From the NCBI GenBank assembly GCA_963735005.1, contig CAVTJA010000002.1, positions 100,426 through 164,425 on the forward strand: a stretch of DNA of 64,000 nucleotides, written 5' to 3'. This document shows positions 33,277-42,544 of the stretch, one piece after another. The notes beneath the pieces were generated by a model. The model searched no databases. It was not told where the DNA came from and saw nothing but the letters and a program-made list of their open reading frames with translations. Numbering within the stretch: the stretch's first letter is position 1; each line of letters begins with the position of its first letter. The position numbers and the translations under genes were made by a program. The DNA comes from WTKG01 sp963735005 (lineage in GTDB: Bacteria; Actinomycetota; Actinomycetes; Actinomycetales; Demequinaceae).

Positions 33277-33929
33277 CCGACAAGATCAGGGTCGTGATTG
33301 TCGACGACCACGACGTCATTCGCGTCGGCGTGCGCCAGTCCCTCGGCGACGACCTCGAGGTCGTGGGCGAGGCGCGCGACGTCGAGACCGCCATCGCGGC
33401 GGTCGCCGAGCACAAGCCCGACGTCGTGATCCTCGACGTCCACCTCCCCGGGGGCACGGGCGGCGGTGCGCTAGACGTGCTCCACGAGTGCCTCCGCCAC
33501 GCGGACGCGCCCGTGTTCCTCGCGCTATCCGTGTCCGACTCCGCCGAAGACGTGGTGGCGGTGGTGCGCGCCGGCGCCCGCGGGTACGTCACCAAATCCA
33601 TCTCCGGCCCGGACCTGACGGATGCCGTGAAGCGCGTTTCCGGGGGTGACGCCGTCTTCTCCCCGCGGCTCGCGGGCTTCGTGCTCGATGCCTTCGGCGC
33701 GGGCTCAGGCGAGGTCGCGGCGGTGGACGAGGACCTCGACAAGCTCACGGCGCGCGAGCAGGAGGTGATGAGGCTCATCGCCCGCGGGTACACCTACCGC
33801 GAAGTGGGGGAGAACCTGTTCATCTCCATCAAGACCGTCGAGACCCACGTGAGCGCCGTGCTGCGCAAGCTGCAGCTGTCGAGCCGTCACGAGCTCGCGC
33901 ACTGGGCCGCGCAACGCCGCATCGTCTAG
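33273..33929 (+). CDS. NarL/LuxR-family response regulator (PspC locus)
   Basis: 218 residues. Receiver domain with phosphoacceptor Asp55 in VVILDVHLPG, acidic pocket VDDHD and the conserved Thr/Ser and Lys (YVTKSI). A LuxR-type helix-turn-helix covers about 150-210 (LTAREQEVMRLIARGYT, KTVETHVSAVLRKL). GTG overlaps the kinase stop. Likely regulates the divergent PspC operon through the repeats at 32131-32174. Confidence 0.93.
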   Translation: MTDKIRVVIVDDHDVIRVGVRQSLGDDLEVVGEARDVETAIAAVAEHKPDVVILDVHLPGGTGGGALDVLHECLRHADAPVFLALSVSDSAEDVVAVVRAGARGYVTKSISGPDLTDAVKRVSGGDAVFSPRLAGFVLDAFGAGSGEVAAVDEDLDKLTAREQEVMRLIARGYTYREVGENLFISIKTVETHVSAVLRKLQLSSRHELAHWAAQRRIV

Positions 33930-33950
33930 GGAGTCCGTTTTATGGCGATA

Positions 33951-33963
33951 GTCACAATGTGAC
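33951..33963. promoter_or_regulatory. Palindrome GTCACAATGTGAC upstream of GGDEF gene
   Basis: A perfect 6+1+6 inverted repeat about 20 bases upstream of a plausible -35 element; operator candidate, regulator unknown. Confidence 0.35.
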
Positions 33964-33982
33964 GAGATGAACTCTCCTGTGG

Positions 33983-34011
33983 GTGAAATCTCTGCGCGCC
34001 CGGCCTAGCCT
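33983..34011 (+). promoter_or_regulatory. Putative promoter of the second GGDEF gene
   Basis: GTGAAA (33983-33988) and TAGCCT (34006-34011) at 17 bases; transcription would start near 34018, giving a leader of about 37 bases with an AGAGGAGG ribosome binding site. Confidence 0.5.
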
Positions 34012-34054
34012 GAAAATGGCGCAGAGGTCCGCCTCCGCGTAAGAGGAGGCCGAC

Positions 34055-35287
34055 ATGCAACGCTCACGATTCCGCACCTTTATGCACGGCGAGCTCGCCG
34101 GGGGCCCACTGCCGCCCGAGCGCGCGGCACGGGTGCGCGCCCATGAGGACCGCGCCGCGATCACGGTCCTGCGCATCTACTTGGCCGCTAGCGTCATCGC
34201 CATGCTCGCCTACGCCGCGGTGTTCCGCGCGTGGGACCCCGCCGCGTACACGCCACTCGCCTGGACCGCCGTCGGTGCCTCGGTTGCCTACGCCGTCGCC
34301 TTCGCCATCTTGCGCAACGGCCGCACCATCGTCGCCGGCACCATGTCGCAGCTCATCCCCGTGATCCCCGTGATGGTGTTCAGCTGGTACCTGTCGGCGG
34401 AGACGGGATTCAGCAGCCTTCTCGCGTGCGGCGCTCTCGGCGCGTTCGTGATGATCCCGCACTACCACCCGCTCATCCGCCTGACCGTGGGCTCGACCCT
34501 TGTCACCGCGATCGCCGTGACCGAGTTGGCGTTCACCCCCGACCGCGCCCGGGCGCCCCTGAACAGCGAGGCGGCGATGGCGCTCGCGAGCTTCCACCGG
34601 GTGCTGCTTGCCGGTTCGCTGCTGGCGCTCGCGGCGGTGCTGCACCGCAGGTCAGTCGTGTCCGCGAGGATCGCCGAGGGCGCGGTTCAGCACATCGAGG
34701 CGCTCGCATCGACCGACCCGCTCACCGGGATCTCCAACCGGCGGCCGATCATGGACCTCGTCAGCCGCGCGAGCCGCGACCACGAGCGCGAGTTTGTCGT
34801 GGCGCTCGTCGACCTCGACCACTTCAAGCGCGTCAACGACGAGTTCGGCCACGGCTGCGGCGACGCCGTCCTGCGCGACGTTGCCAAGGAACTCACCAAG
34901 GCGGTCCGCGGCTCCGACATCGTCGGCAGGTGGGGCGGCGAGGAGTTCCTGCTCATCCTCAACGACGTCACTGACGCCAAGGCGATGGAGGTGCTCGACC
35001 GGTTGCGCCAGACCATCCGGGAAACGCCGTTCACGTGCGGCGAGCACCTCCACCGCGTCACCGTGTCCATCGGTGTGGCGGATTCTCGCGCGACAGACTC
35101 GTGGGAACGGTGCCTGCAACACGCCGATGCGGCGCTGTATCAGGCGAAGGAGAGCGGCAGGGACCAGGTGGTGCTGTGCACCGCGGACGTCATCGCGGCC
35201 ACTGTGGTGGCCGAGGACTTCCACCGCCGCTGGCGGCCCCAGCAGTCGAAGGCGTTGTCGAACTACCTCCGTCGCGCCAAGGTCTAG
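34055..35287 (+). CDS. Membrane GGDEF-domain protein (probable diguanylate cyclase)
   Basis: 410 residues. About six hydrophobic segments between 38 and 205, then a GGDEF domain from about 220 with LTGISNRRP, LVDLDHFKRVNDEFGHG and the active motif GGEEF (294-298). Unlike the other GGDEF protein in the window it keeps a canonical I-site RGSD five residues before the motif, so product inhibition is expected. A 30-residue basic C-terminal tail follows. ATG 34055 has a strong ribosome binding site and a hairpin terminator follows the stop, so it is monocistronic. Confidence 0.9.
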   Translation: MQRSRFRTFMHGELAGGPLPPERAARVRAHEDRAAITVLRIYLAASVIAMLAYAAVFRAWDPAAYTPLAWTAVGASVAYAVAFAILRNGRTIVAGTMSQLIPVIPVMVFSWYLSAETGFSSLLACGALGAFVMIPHYHPLIRLTVGSTLVTAIAVTELAFTPDRARAPLNSEAAMALASFHRVLLAGSLLALAAVLHRRSVVSARIAEGAVQHIEALASTDPLTGISNRRPIMDLVSRASRDHEREFVVALVDLDHFKRVNDEFGHGCGDAVLRDVAKELTKAVRGSDIVGRWGGEEFLLILNDVTDAKAMEVLDRLRQTIRETPFTCGEHLHRVTVSIGVADSRATDSWERCLQHADAALYQAKESGRDQVVLCTADVIAATVVAEDFHRRWRPQQSKALSNYLRRAKV

Positions 35288-35295
35288 TGGCACCA

Positions 35296-35332
35296 GGAAG
35301 GGCTGCCTCGGCGTGCGCGGGGCGGCCCTTCC
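35296..35332 (+). terminator. Hairpin terminator after the second GGDEF gene
   Basis: A 12-base-pair stem with one T-G wobble (35296-35307 with 35321-35332), 13-base loop, followed by CGTCC; just after the stop codon and before the helicase promoter. Confidence 0.75.
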
Positions 35333-35348
35333 CGTCCGCTCCACCGCC

Positions 35349-35354
35349 TAGACT
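35349..35354 (+). promoter_or_regulatory. Putative -10 element for the helicase gene
   Basis: TAGACT nine bases before the ATG at 35364, no ribosome binding site; same hexamer as before glmS. Confidence 0.4.
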
Positions 35355-35363
35355 CGGGGGGTC

Positions 35364-37716
35364 ATGGACGCCCTCTTCGATGCCGCGCAAGCCGCCACCT
35401 CACCGCTGACGGAGGGCCTCAACCCGCAGCAGGCCCAGGCCGTCGTGTACGAAGGCAAGGCGCTACTCATCATCGCCGGCGCGGGCTCCGGCAAGACGCG
35501 CGTGCTCACCCATCGCATCGCGCACCTACTCGACGCGCGCGGCGCGAAGCCCCACCAGGTGCTCGCCATCACCTTCACCAATAAGGCCGCTGGCGAGATG
35601 CGCGAGCGCGTTGACCACCTCGTGACGGGCGCGCGCGGCATGTGGGTGTCGACGTTCCACTCGGCCTGCGTGCGCATCCTGCGCCAGGATCACGAGCTCG
35701 CGGGGTTGCCGTTGGCGTTTTCCATCTACGACTCCGCCGACTCCGTGAACCTCATGAAACTCGTGATGAAGGAACAGGACCTCGACCCCAAGCGGTTCAC
35801 GGCCAAGACGCTGCTGATGCGCGTGGGCCACTTCAAGGACGAGTTGATGACGCCGGCCGACGCGCGGGCGGCCACGGCGGCCGAGTCCCGCTTCAGCATA
35901 GAGAAGGCCGCGGCAGAGGCTTACGGCGGATACCAGGCGCGGCTAGAGGCCGCTGGCGCGGTCGACTTCGACGACATTATCGTCAAGGCGGTGCGGCTGC
36001 TCCAGGGCAATTCCGAGGTCGCCGCGCGGTATCGCGAGCGGTTCCGCCACGTGCTCGTTGACGAGTACCAAGACACCAACCACGCCCAGTACACGCTCGT
36101 CCGTGAGCTGGTGGGTCCAGGCGCCGCCGACGCCGCCAACCTGACGGTCGTGGGCGACTCCGACCAGTCCATCTACGCGTTCCGCGGTGCGTCCATCCGC
36201 AACATCCTGGAGTTCGAGAAGGACTTCCCGGGTGCGCACACCATCCGCCTGGAACAGAACTACCGCTCCACGCAGAACATCCTCAGCGCCGCAAACGCGG
36301 TCATCTCCAACAATGCGTCGCGCGCCCCGAAGAACCTGTGGACCGATGCCGGCGCGGGCGAAAAGATCGTGGGCTTCGCCGCAGACACGGAGCAGGAAGA
36401 GGCCCAGTTCATCGCCGACGAGATCAACAAGCTCGTCGCCGACGGCCTGGCCTCGCCCAGCCAGATCGCCGTCATGTACCGCGCCAACGCCCAGTCGCGC
36501 GCTATCGAGGAGCGGTTCATCCGCGCCGAGATCCCGTACACCGTGGTGGGCGGCACTCGCTTCTATGAGCGGCGTGAGGTGAAGGACATGCTCGCGTACC
36601 TGGCCGCGATCGCCAACGAGGACGACGACGTCGCGGTCCGCCGCATCATCAATACCCCCAAGCGCGGCATCGGCGATGCTGCGGTGGAGGCCGTTGAGCG
36701 GCTGCGCTCAAGCCTGGTGGCAGGCGGCGTTCGCGCCAGCTTTGGAGCCGCCGCTGCGCAGGCTCGACGAGGCCGAGGGCCTTGCTGCGAGGTCGCGCGC
36801 CGCGATCGAGTCATTCACGTCCCTCATGGACGACCTCCGCTCGCTAGCGCGGGACAACGGCCCAGCCGGCGTACTCGACGCGGTCGCCGACCGCTCCGGC
36901 TACCTTGACGTGCTGCGCGCGTCGGACGACCCGCAGGACGCCAGTCGCATCGAAAACGTCATGGAGCTGGTGGCGGTGGGCCGCGAGTTCACCGAGGAAA
37001 ACGCGGAGGGCACGCTCGCCGACTTCCTCGAGAAGGTCGCGCTGGTCGCCGACGCCGACCAGGTCCCGGATCCAGACGGTTCCGGCGGCGTGGTGACCCT
37101 GATGACGCTTCACACCGCCAAGGGGCTCGAATTCCCGGTCGTGTTCGTCACGGGGCTCGAGGACGGCACGTTCCCGCACGCCCGCTCGATGGAGAGCACA
37201 CAGGACATGGAGGAGGAGCGCAGGCTCGCCTACGTGGGCCTCACGCGGGCGCGCGAGCGACTGTACCTGACCCGCGCCGAGGTGCGGGCGTCATGGGGGG
37301 CTCCGCAGGCCTTTCCCGCGTCGCGTTTCACGGACGAGATCCCCGGTGAACTCGTGGACTGGCGGCGGTCCGAGAGCACCATGGCGTCGCTGCGCGCACG
37401 CTCCGACTTTGGCACCTCGCGCTCGGGAGCGTGGTCCGGGATGGGCTACGGATCCAGTCAGGACCGGGACGACGGCAACGTCTATTCGAAGGCCGGCGCG
37501 GTGAGCTCGCGACGCGTGCCACCATCGCCCCCTGGCGCCCAGCCCCAGGGCGATCTGGGCCTCGAGGTGGGGGACCGGGTGACGCACGACCAGTACGGCA
37601 TGGGCAAGGTGGTCGCGCTCGAGGGGAGCGGTCGGAACGCCGTTGCCAAAGTGGACTTTGGGGACCAGGGCGTTAAGCGCCTGGCGCTCCGGTTCGCACC
37701 TGTTACCAAGCTCTGA
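35364..37716 (+). pseudogene. pcrA: ATP-dependent DNA helicase PcrA/UvrD with an apparent frameshift
   Basis: Superfamily 1A helicase for repair and replication-fork clearance. The first frame (35364 to about 36750) carries the Q motif LNPQQAQAVVYEG, Walker A AGAGSGKT, ITFTNKAAGEM, the DEYQDTN box and SDQSIYAFRGA; the next frame (from about 36751 to 37716) carries VTLMTLHTAKGLEFPVVF, ERRLAYVGLTRARERLYL and a C-terminal Tudor-like segment typical of PcrA. Dropping one base in 36747-36753 restores SFGAALRRLDEA and a protein of about 783 residues. Both halves are fully conserved, which argues for a sequence error rather than decay. Confidence 0.9.
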
Positions 37717-37782
37717 GCGCGCCACAAAAGTCGTGACGCGTTTGACGCGCCACGGCGCCCCTACTGCCGTATTGTCCCGATC

Positions 37783-38451
37783 ATGAAGACCCTCCCGCGC
37801 GTTGCCGCGACACTGCTTTCCGTAGTGCTCGTTGCGCTTGTTGGCGTGTGGGGCGCGAGCGCGGCCGGCGTTGGGCGCGAAACCGTGCTGGTTCCGTTCT
37901 CCGCGCACGGCACCTCCGGCGACTTGGCGATCGGCGCATGCGTGACCGCCTCGGTCGAGGGCACCTACGTCGTCGAGCGGACGGCGTGGCGCGAGCGACT
38001 TCCCGGATCGAGCGGTGTGACGGTCACCGCGATCGATGATCTCACCGCCAACCTGGCTTTCACCGACGGTTGCGATCAGGGCGCGCCCCTGACGTCGCTC
38101 AGCGACGTGCGGTTCGTCGTAGCCGCGCTCCCGCCCGGCTGCGCCCCCGAACTCGCTGGGGACACGGGGCAGTGGTTCGAGGACACAGCGCAGCTGCGTT
38201 GCGGAGGCATGACGATGCCCTTCTCTTTTGACGGATTGCAAGACGAGACAAGCCCGGACCCGGGCGGCATGGTGACCGTCAACATCACGTCGCCATCGGA
38301 GGGCCTTTCGACCGGCGGCTTCCCGTGGAGCGCGGCGGGAACGCCTTGCGCACAGCTTGAGGTGTTCGGGACGCTTGGGTACGAGCAGGCGGCGGGCTCC
38401 GGGTTGTCCGGTAGCTTCGCGATCGAGACTGGACTCCCCGAGGGTTGCTAG
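37783..38451 (+). CDS. Secreted protein of unknown function
   Basis: 222 residues. A signal peptide of about 28 residues (basic KTLPR, hydrophobic core, cleavage after ASA) leads to a 190-residue mature domain with six cysteines, many beta-branched residues and no motif I recognise. TATTGT lies seven bases before the ATG, again without a ribosome binding site. It stands alone between the helicase and the DEAD-box gene, with no hint of partner genes. Confidence 0.75.
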   Translation: MKTLPRVAATLLSVVLVALVGVWGASAAGVGRETVLVPFSAHGTSGDLAIGACVTASVEGTYVVERTAWRERLPGSSGVTVTAIDDLTANLAFTDGCDQGAPLTSLSDVRFVVAALPPGCAPELAGDTGQWFEDTAQLRCGGMTMPFSFDGLQDETSPDPGGMVTVNITSPSEGLSTGGFPWSAAGTPCAQLEVFGTLGYEQAAGSGLSGSFAIETGLPEGC

Positions 38452-38496
38452 CGGCCGCGCCGCGCCGGACGAATAGGTTTCTCAGCGTCGCTCCTG

Positions 38497-38698
38497 TACC
38501 GTTGTCGCTTGGTAGGCCCACAGTCGGGCCCGCTGCGTCGCAGAACGCATCCTCTTCTCGCCCCCGCATCCAGCGGCCGGGCTCGTAGACACTTTCTTCG
38601 GCGAACGGAAGTGGCCATCGCCACCTTCGCCATCACCAGGGCTTCCCGCGTGCGTAAACGCGTGCCTGCCCGCTCATGCCCGAAAGGCACTCATCACT
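38497..38698 (+). promoter_or_regulatory. Long structured leader of the DEAD-box helicase gene
   Basis: The 247 bases before the helicase carry no gene. TACCGT (38497-38502) is a possible -10. Downstream are hairpins GGCCC/GGGCC (38515-38530) and a two-part stem at 38600-38631 (GGCGAA with TTCGCC outside, GTGGC with GCCAC inside, CATC loop). Long structured leaders on DEAD-box helicase genes often mediate cold induction or autoregulation; that role here is inference. Confidence 0.4.
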
Positions 38699-40072
38699 TT
38701 GTCTGACACCACCTTCGGCGCGCTCGGCGTGCCGCACCCCCTCGTCAAGCTTCTGGCCGCCGAGGGAAAGACCATCGCGTTCCCCATCCAGGTGGACACG
38801 CTTCCCGACACCTTGGCTGGGCGCGACGTGCTCGGCCGTGGCAAGACCGGCTCCGGCAAGACGCTGGCTTTCTCCATCCCAATGGTCGCCCGCCTCGCGG
38901 CAGGCGCCAACGCTGGCGGCCGTTCCTCGCGCCCCCGTGGCCTCGTGCTCGCGCCGACGCGCGAGCTCGCCACCCAGATCAACGAGGTGCTCGAGCCCCT
39001 CGCCCGCGCGTACGGCATGCGCACCACGACCATCTACGGCGGTGTGCCTCAGCGCCGCCAGGAGCAGGCCCTCTCGCACGGAGTCGACATCGTCGTCGCG
39101 TGCCCCGGCCGGCTTGAGGACCTCATGCGCCAGCGCGCGATCGACCTGCGCGGCATTGAGGTGACCGTTCTCGACGAGGCCGACCACATGGCCGACCTCG
39201 GCTTCCTGCCTGGCGTCACCCGCATCCTCGACGCGACGCCCGCCGGCGGCCAGCGCCTGCTGTTTAGCGCCACGCTCGACAACGGCGTGGACAAGATCGT
39301 CCGCCGCTTCCTGAACGAGCCCGTCACCCACTCCGTGGACGACGTGGATAGCCATGTGGCCGCGATGACCCACCACGTGTACGAGCTCTCGAGCACCGAG
39401 TCCAAGAAGCAGGTGCTCCAGCAGCTCGCCTCCGGCACCGGCCGCCGCATCCTGTTCACACGCACCAAGCACCAGGCAAAGAAGCTTGCGGCGCAACTTA
39501 CCGCCGCTGGCATCCCAGCCGTTGACCTGCACGGCAACCTGAACCAGCGCCAGCGCGACCGCAACCTCGCGGCTTTCGGCGGCGAGACCGTCAAGGTGCT
39601 CGTGGCGACCGACGTCGCCGCCCGCGGCGTCCACGTCGACGGTGTCGAGCTCGTGGTTCACGTTGACCCGCCTGCCGAGCACAAGGCGTACCTGCACCGC
39701 TCGGGCCGCACCGCACGCGCCGGCGCAGCCGGCGACGTCGTCACGCTTGTCCTGCCGGACCAGCGCCGCGACACCCGCACGCTGCTGCGCAAGGCCTCGA
39801 TCAACGCCCAGCCGCAGCAGGTTGGCCTCAATCACCCGTCCGTCGTGGAGCTCGTGGGCGCGGTCGCGCCGCACGTTGACCCCGCGGCGTACCTTGCCCG
39901 CATGCCCCGCGACATGGGCCCCGACCGTGGCCGGCCGAGTGGCTCCGGCGGCGGCCAGGGGGCGCGCCGCGGACCTCGCCGTGGGCAGTCTGCACGCGCG
40001 GGCGGAGGTCAGTCCCGCGGGCGTGCCCGGGTGGGCGCCGGAGCGCGATCCGGACGGCAGACGCCCCGCTAG
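38699..40072 (+). CDS. DEAD-box RNA helicase
   Basis: 457 residues from a TTG start preceded by GAAAGG. All superfamily 2 motifs are present in order: Q-motif FPIQVDTLPDTLAG, Walker A GKTGSGKT near residue 55, PTRELATQ, DEAD at about 160, SAT, and HRSGRTARAG near 335. The C-terminal 45 residues are Gly/Arg/Gln-rich (an RGG-like tail), usual for RNA-binding helicases. It probably remodels rRNA or mRNA structure. Its stop overlaps a TAGGCT hexamer that may be the ldh promoter. Confidence 0.93.
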   Translation: MSDTTFGALGVPHPLVKLLAAEGKTIAFPIQVDTLPDTLAGRDVLGRGKTGSGKTLAFSIPMVARLAAGANAGGRSSRPRGLVLAPTRELATQINEVLEPLARAYGMRTTTIYGGVPQRRQEQALSHGVDIVVACPGRLEDLMRQRAIDLRGIEVTVLDEADHMADLGFLPGVTRILDATPAGGQRLLFSATLDNGVDKIVRRFLNEPVTHSVDDVDSHVAAMTHHVYELSSTESKKQVLQQLASGTGRRILFTRTKHQAKKLAAQLTAAGIPAVDLHGNLNQRQRDRNLAAFGGETVKVLVATDVAARGVHVDGVELVVHVDPPAEHKAYLHRSGRTARAGAAGDVVTLVLPDQRRDTRTLLRKASINAQPQQVGLNHPSVVELVGAVAPHVDPAAYLARMPRDMGPDRGRPSGSGGGQGARRGPRRGQSARAGGGQSRGRARVGAGARSGRQTPR

Positions 40073-40075
40073 GCT
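40070..40075 (+). promoter_or_regulatory. Putative -10 element for ldh
   Basis: TAGGCT overlapping the helicase stop codon, giving a leader of roughly 40 bases before ldh; no -35 match. Confidence 0.35.
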
Positions 40076-40122
40076 TGCCGTACGCCCGGGAAGCCCTGGG
40101 CGTCATGGCACAGGGGTAGGGC

Positions 40123-41076
40123 ATGGAATCGACCGGAAGTAAGGTTTCGATCGTCGGCGCGGGCGCCGTGGGCGCGACGCTCGCGTACGCGGGGCTGATG
40201 CGCGGCATTGCCCGCACGGTCGCGCTCTTCGACATCAACAAGGCCAAGGTCGAGGCGGAGGCGCTCGACCTCGCGCATGGCGTGCAGTTCATGCCCGAGG
40301 CGAACGTCATCGGCTCCGACCAGGTTGAGGTCTGTGCAAACTCCGACGTGGTGGTCATCACCGCCGGAGCCAAGCAACAGCCCGGCCAGAGCCGCCTCGA
40401 GCTCGCCGGCGCCACGATCGGCCTGATGGACAAGATCATCCCGCCGCTCATCAGGGTCGCACCCAACGCCATCTACATCCTCGTCACGAACCCCGTGGAT
40501 GTGGTCACCTTCGCGGCGATCAAGAAGTCCGGCATGGCCCCCGAACAGATGTTTGGCTCGGGCACCGTGCTCGACTCCTCGCGCCTGCGGTACCGCATCG
40601 CGCAGGAGGTGGGCGTCGCGGTCGGCAACGTGCACGCGTATATCGCGGGCGAGCATGGCGACTCCGAGGTGCCGTTGTGGTCGTCCGCGACAATCGGCGG
40701 TGTCCCGCTCACGAGTTGGGTGGGCCGGGACGGCAAACCCGCACTCGATGCGGCCAAGCGCGAGGCGATCCGCTCCGAGGTCAAGGACTCGGCGTACACG
40801 ATCATCTCGGGCAAGGGCGCGACCAACTACGCGATCGGCGCCGCTGGCGCGCGCATCGTCGAGGCCGTCTTGCGCGACCAGAACCGGGTGCTGCCGGTGT
40901 CGACGCTGATCGACTACCCCGGCGTGGGCGAGGTGTGCATGTCGCTGCCAGCCATCGTGGGGCGATCCGGCATTACCGCGCGCGTGGACGTGCCGGTCGA
41001 CGAGGCCGAGCACCTGGCGCTGCAGGAGTCGGCGCGGTCGATCAGGAGCGTCGCCGAGAAGTTCGGCGCGCTCTAG
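40123..41076 (+). CDS. ldh: L-lactate dehydrogenase
   Basis: 317 residues. Pyruvate + NADH to L-lactate. Rossmann motif GAGAVGATLAYA at about 11-22, NPVDVVT near 125, and the catalytic His178 in GEHGDSEVPLW. The residue following the cofactor strand is Asp (LFDIN), indicating NAD. With pta-ackA it gives the cell fermentative outlets beside the oxidative genes at 49-58 kb. It converges on the DUF2510 gene nine bases away. Confidence 0.95.
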   Translation: MESTGSKVSIVGAGAVGATLAYAGLMRGIARTVALFDINKAKVEAEALDLAHGVQFMPEANVIGSDQVEVCANSDVVVITAGAKQQPGQSRLELAGATIGLMDKIIPPLIRVAPNAIYILVTNPVDVVTFAAIKKSGMAPEQMFGSGTVLDSSRLRYRIAQEVGVAVGNVHAYIAGEHGDSEVPLWSSATIGGVPLTSWVGRDGKPALDAAKREAIRSEVKDSAYTIISGKGATNYAIGAAGARIVEAVLRDQNRVLPVSTLIDYPGVGEVCMSLPAIVGRSGITARVDVPVDEAEHLALQESARSIRSVAEKFGAL

Positions 41077-41085
41077 GTTGCGGCG

Positions 41086-41997
41086 CTAAAGCGAATAGAC
41101 GATGTCGGCGAGCGCGCCTGGGTACAGGTAGACGAACGTCGCGATGCCCACGGCGAGGAACCCGCCAATGAGCCCGAACCACGACCGTCCGCCGCCGTGG
41201 AAGCCGTCCTTGGCCTTCTTGATGCCGGCCACGCCGAAGCCGAGCGCGAGCACGCCGAGCGCCGCCGCGATGTAGGCGTCGTTCGGGGGGATCAGCTCGG
41301 CGACCGCAACTCCGGCGAACAGGATCGCCAGGAAGCCGGTCAGGCCGGCGAGACGCGCGGGCATCGACCGTCCCGCGGGAATCACCCAGTGCATGGGGGA
41401 CGTGGGCTCCGAGCCGACGCCCTCCTTCACGATCTTGTCCTCGTCAAGAGGCCTTGAGATGGGCCCGCTTGGCGGACCTTGGGACGGTTCACCCTCGTGT
41501 ACCTGGGGCCGAACCACGCCGGCCATGCTCGCGGGAGTGGACTGCGCGAAAGTCGCGTGGCCGCTGGGCTGGAAGCTCTGTCGCGCGGGGCCGCCGCCGC
41601 CAACCACCGGAGTGGATCCGGTGCCGGGTCCCTGCGGGTTAAGCGTCTGAGGTCCACCCGGACCCCCCTGGGACGGCTGTTGTGCACTCGCCCCGCCGGG
41701 GGTGAAGGTGCCGCCGAAGGGCCCGCCGCCGGGCCTCGCCGCAGGCTGAGAAGTCGCGGCGCCTTGGCCCGCGGTGCTTGCGCCTCCGAAGGTCCCGCCG
41801 GACTGCCCGGCCGCTGAGCCCGCTCCGCCCGCGGCTCCGGCCCCCTGTGACGATTGAGTTCCCGGGTAAGCCTGAACACCCGCGGCTGGATGCGTGTGCT
41901 GCGTCCAGCGCTGGCCGTCCCAGTAGCGCAACTGGCCCGGCGTCTGCGGATCCGGGTACCAGTTCGCCGGGGGCGACTGCGGGGGTGGTGTGGTCAT
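41086..41997 (-). CDS. DUF2510 membrane protein with long Gly/Pro/Gln-rich linker
   Basis: 303 residues. An N-terminal DUF2510 domain (NWYPDPQTPGQLRYWDG at 12-28), then about 150 residues of Gly/Ser/Pro/Gln-rich disorder, then four hydrophobic segments. It is a paralogue of the next gene: both share HW-V/L-IP-x-GRS before the first membrane segment and a KK-x-K-x-G-x-H-G-x-GR-x-x-FGL loop. ATG 41997 follows GGAGAG. Function unknown; probably envelope-associated. Confidence 0.85.
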   Translation of the reverse strand: MTTPPPQSPPANWYPDPQTPGQLRYWDGQRWTQHTHPAAGVQAYPGTQSSQGAGAAGGAGSAAGQSGGTFGGASTAGQGAATSQPAARPGGGPFGGTFTPGGASAQQPSQGGPGGPQTLNPQGPGTGSTPVVGGGGPARQSFQPSGHATFAQSTPASMAGVVRPQVHEGEPSQGPPSGPISRPLDEDKIVKEGVGSEPTSPMHWVIPAGRSMPARLAGLTGFLAILFAGVAVAELIPPNDAYIAAALGVLALGFGVAGIKKAKDGFHGGGRSWFGLIGGFLAVGIATFVYLYPGALADIVYSL

Positions 41998-42084
41998 GAC
42001 TCTCCGTTTCGGAACTTCTCACATTTTGCCCCACTTCCGTGAGACTCGCACACACGTGGCGGGCGTGGGGCGAAACCGCGCTCC

Positions 42085-42525
42085 CTAGCCGCCGAGACTT
42101 GTCCCGATCCCCACCAGCCCCGCGATTGCCGCGATGCCTGCACACACCAAGCCAAAGATGGCGCGGCCGGTGCCGTGGCTACCTTCCTTGATCTTCTTCA
42201 GGGCTCGGAGCGACACGGATATGGTGAGGCCCGCGACGGCGAGCGCGAGGAGTGGTCCGGGCATCGGCGCGAGGGCCGCGAGGGCAAACAGGAGGCACAG
42301 CAGTCCCAGGTAGCCAGCGGCGATAGCCGCGCCCGAACGGCCCGTCGGGATGAGCCAGTGCACGGGGTCGCTGGGCGATGCGCCCACGCGGGGTGCCGGC
42401 GCTACGCCGCTCGGGTTGAGCGGCGCGATGTGCTCAGTCCATGCCGTGCCATCCCAATACCGCTGCTGGGCCGGGTTCTCCGGGTTGGGGTACCAGCCCG
42501 GTGCTGCATTCTGCGCGGAAGCCAT
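42085..42525 (-). CDS. DUF2510 membrane protein, short paralogue
   Basis: 146 residues: DUF2510 (GWYPNPENPAQQRYWDG at 10-26), a short Pro/Ala linker and three to four membrane segments. It repeats the architecture of its downstream neighbour without the long disordered linker. ATG 42525 follows GAGGAGG and lies 19 bases after the membrane enzyme's stop, so the three genes from 44203 to 41086 probably form one operon. Confidence 0.85.
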   Translation of the reverse strand: MASAQNAAPGWYPNPENPAQQRYWDGTAWTEHIAPLNPSGVAPAPRVGASPSDPVHWLIPTGRSGAAIAAGYLGLLCLLFALAALAPMPGPLLALAVAGLTISVSLRALKKIKEGSHGTGRAIFGLVCAGIAAIAGLVGIGTSLGG

Positions 42526-42544
42526 GACCCTCCTCAGCGGTGTG

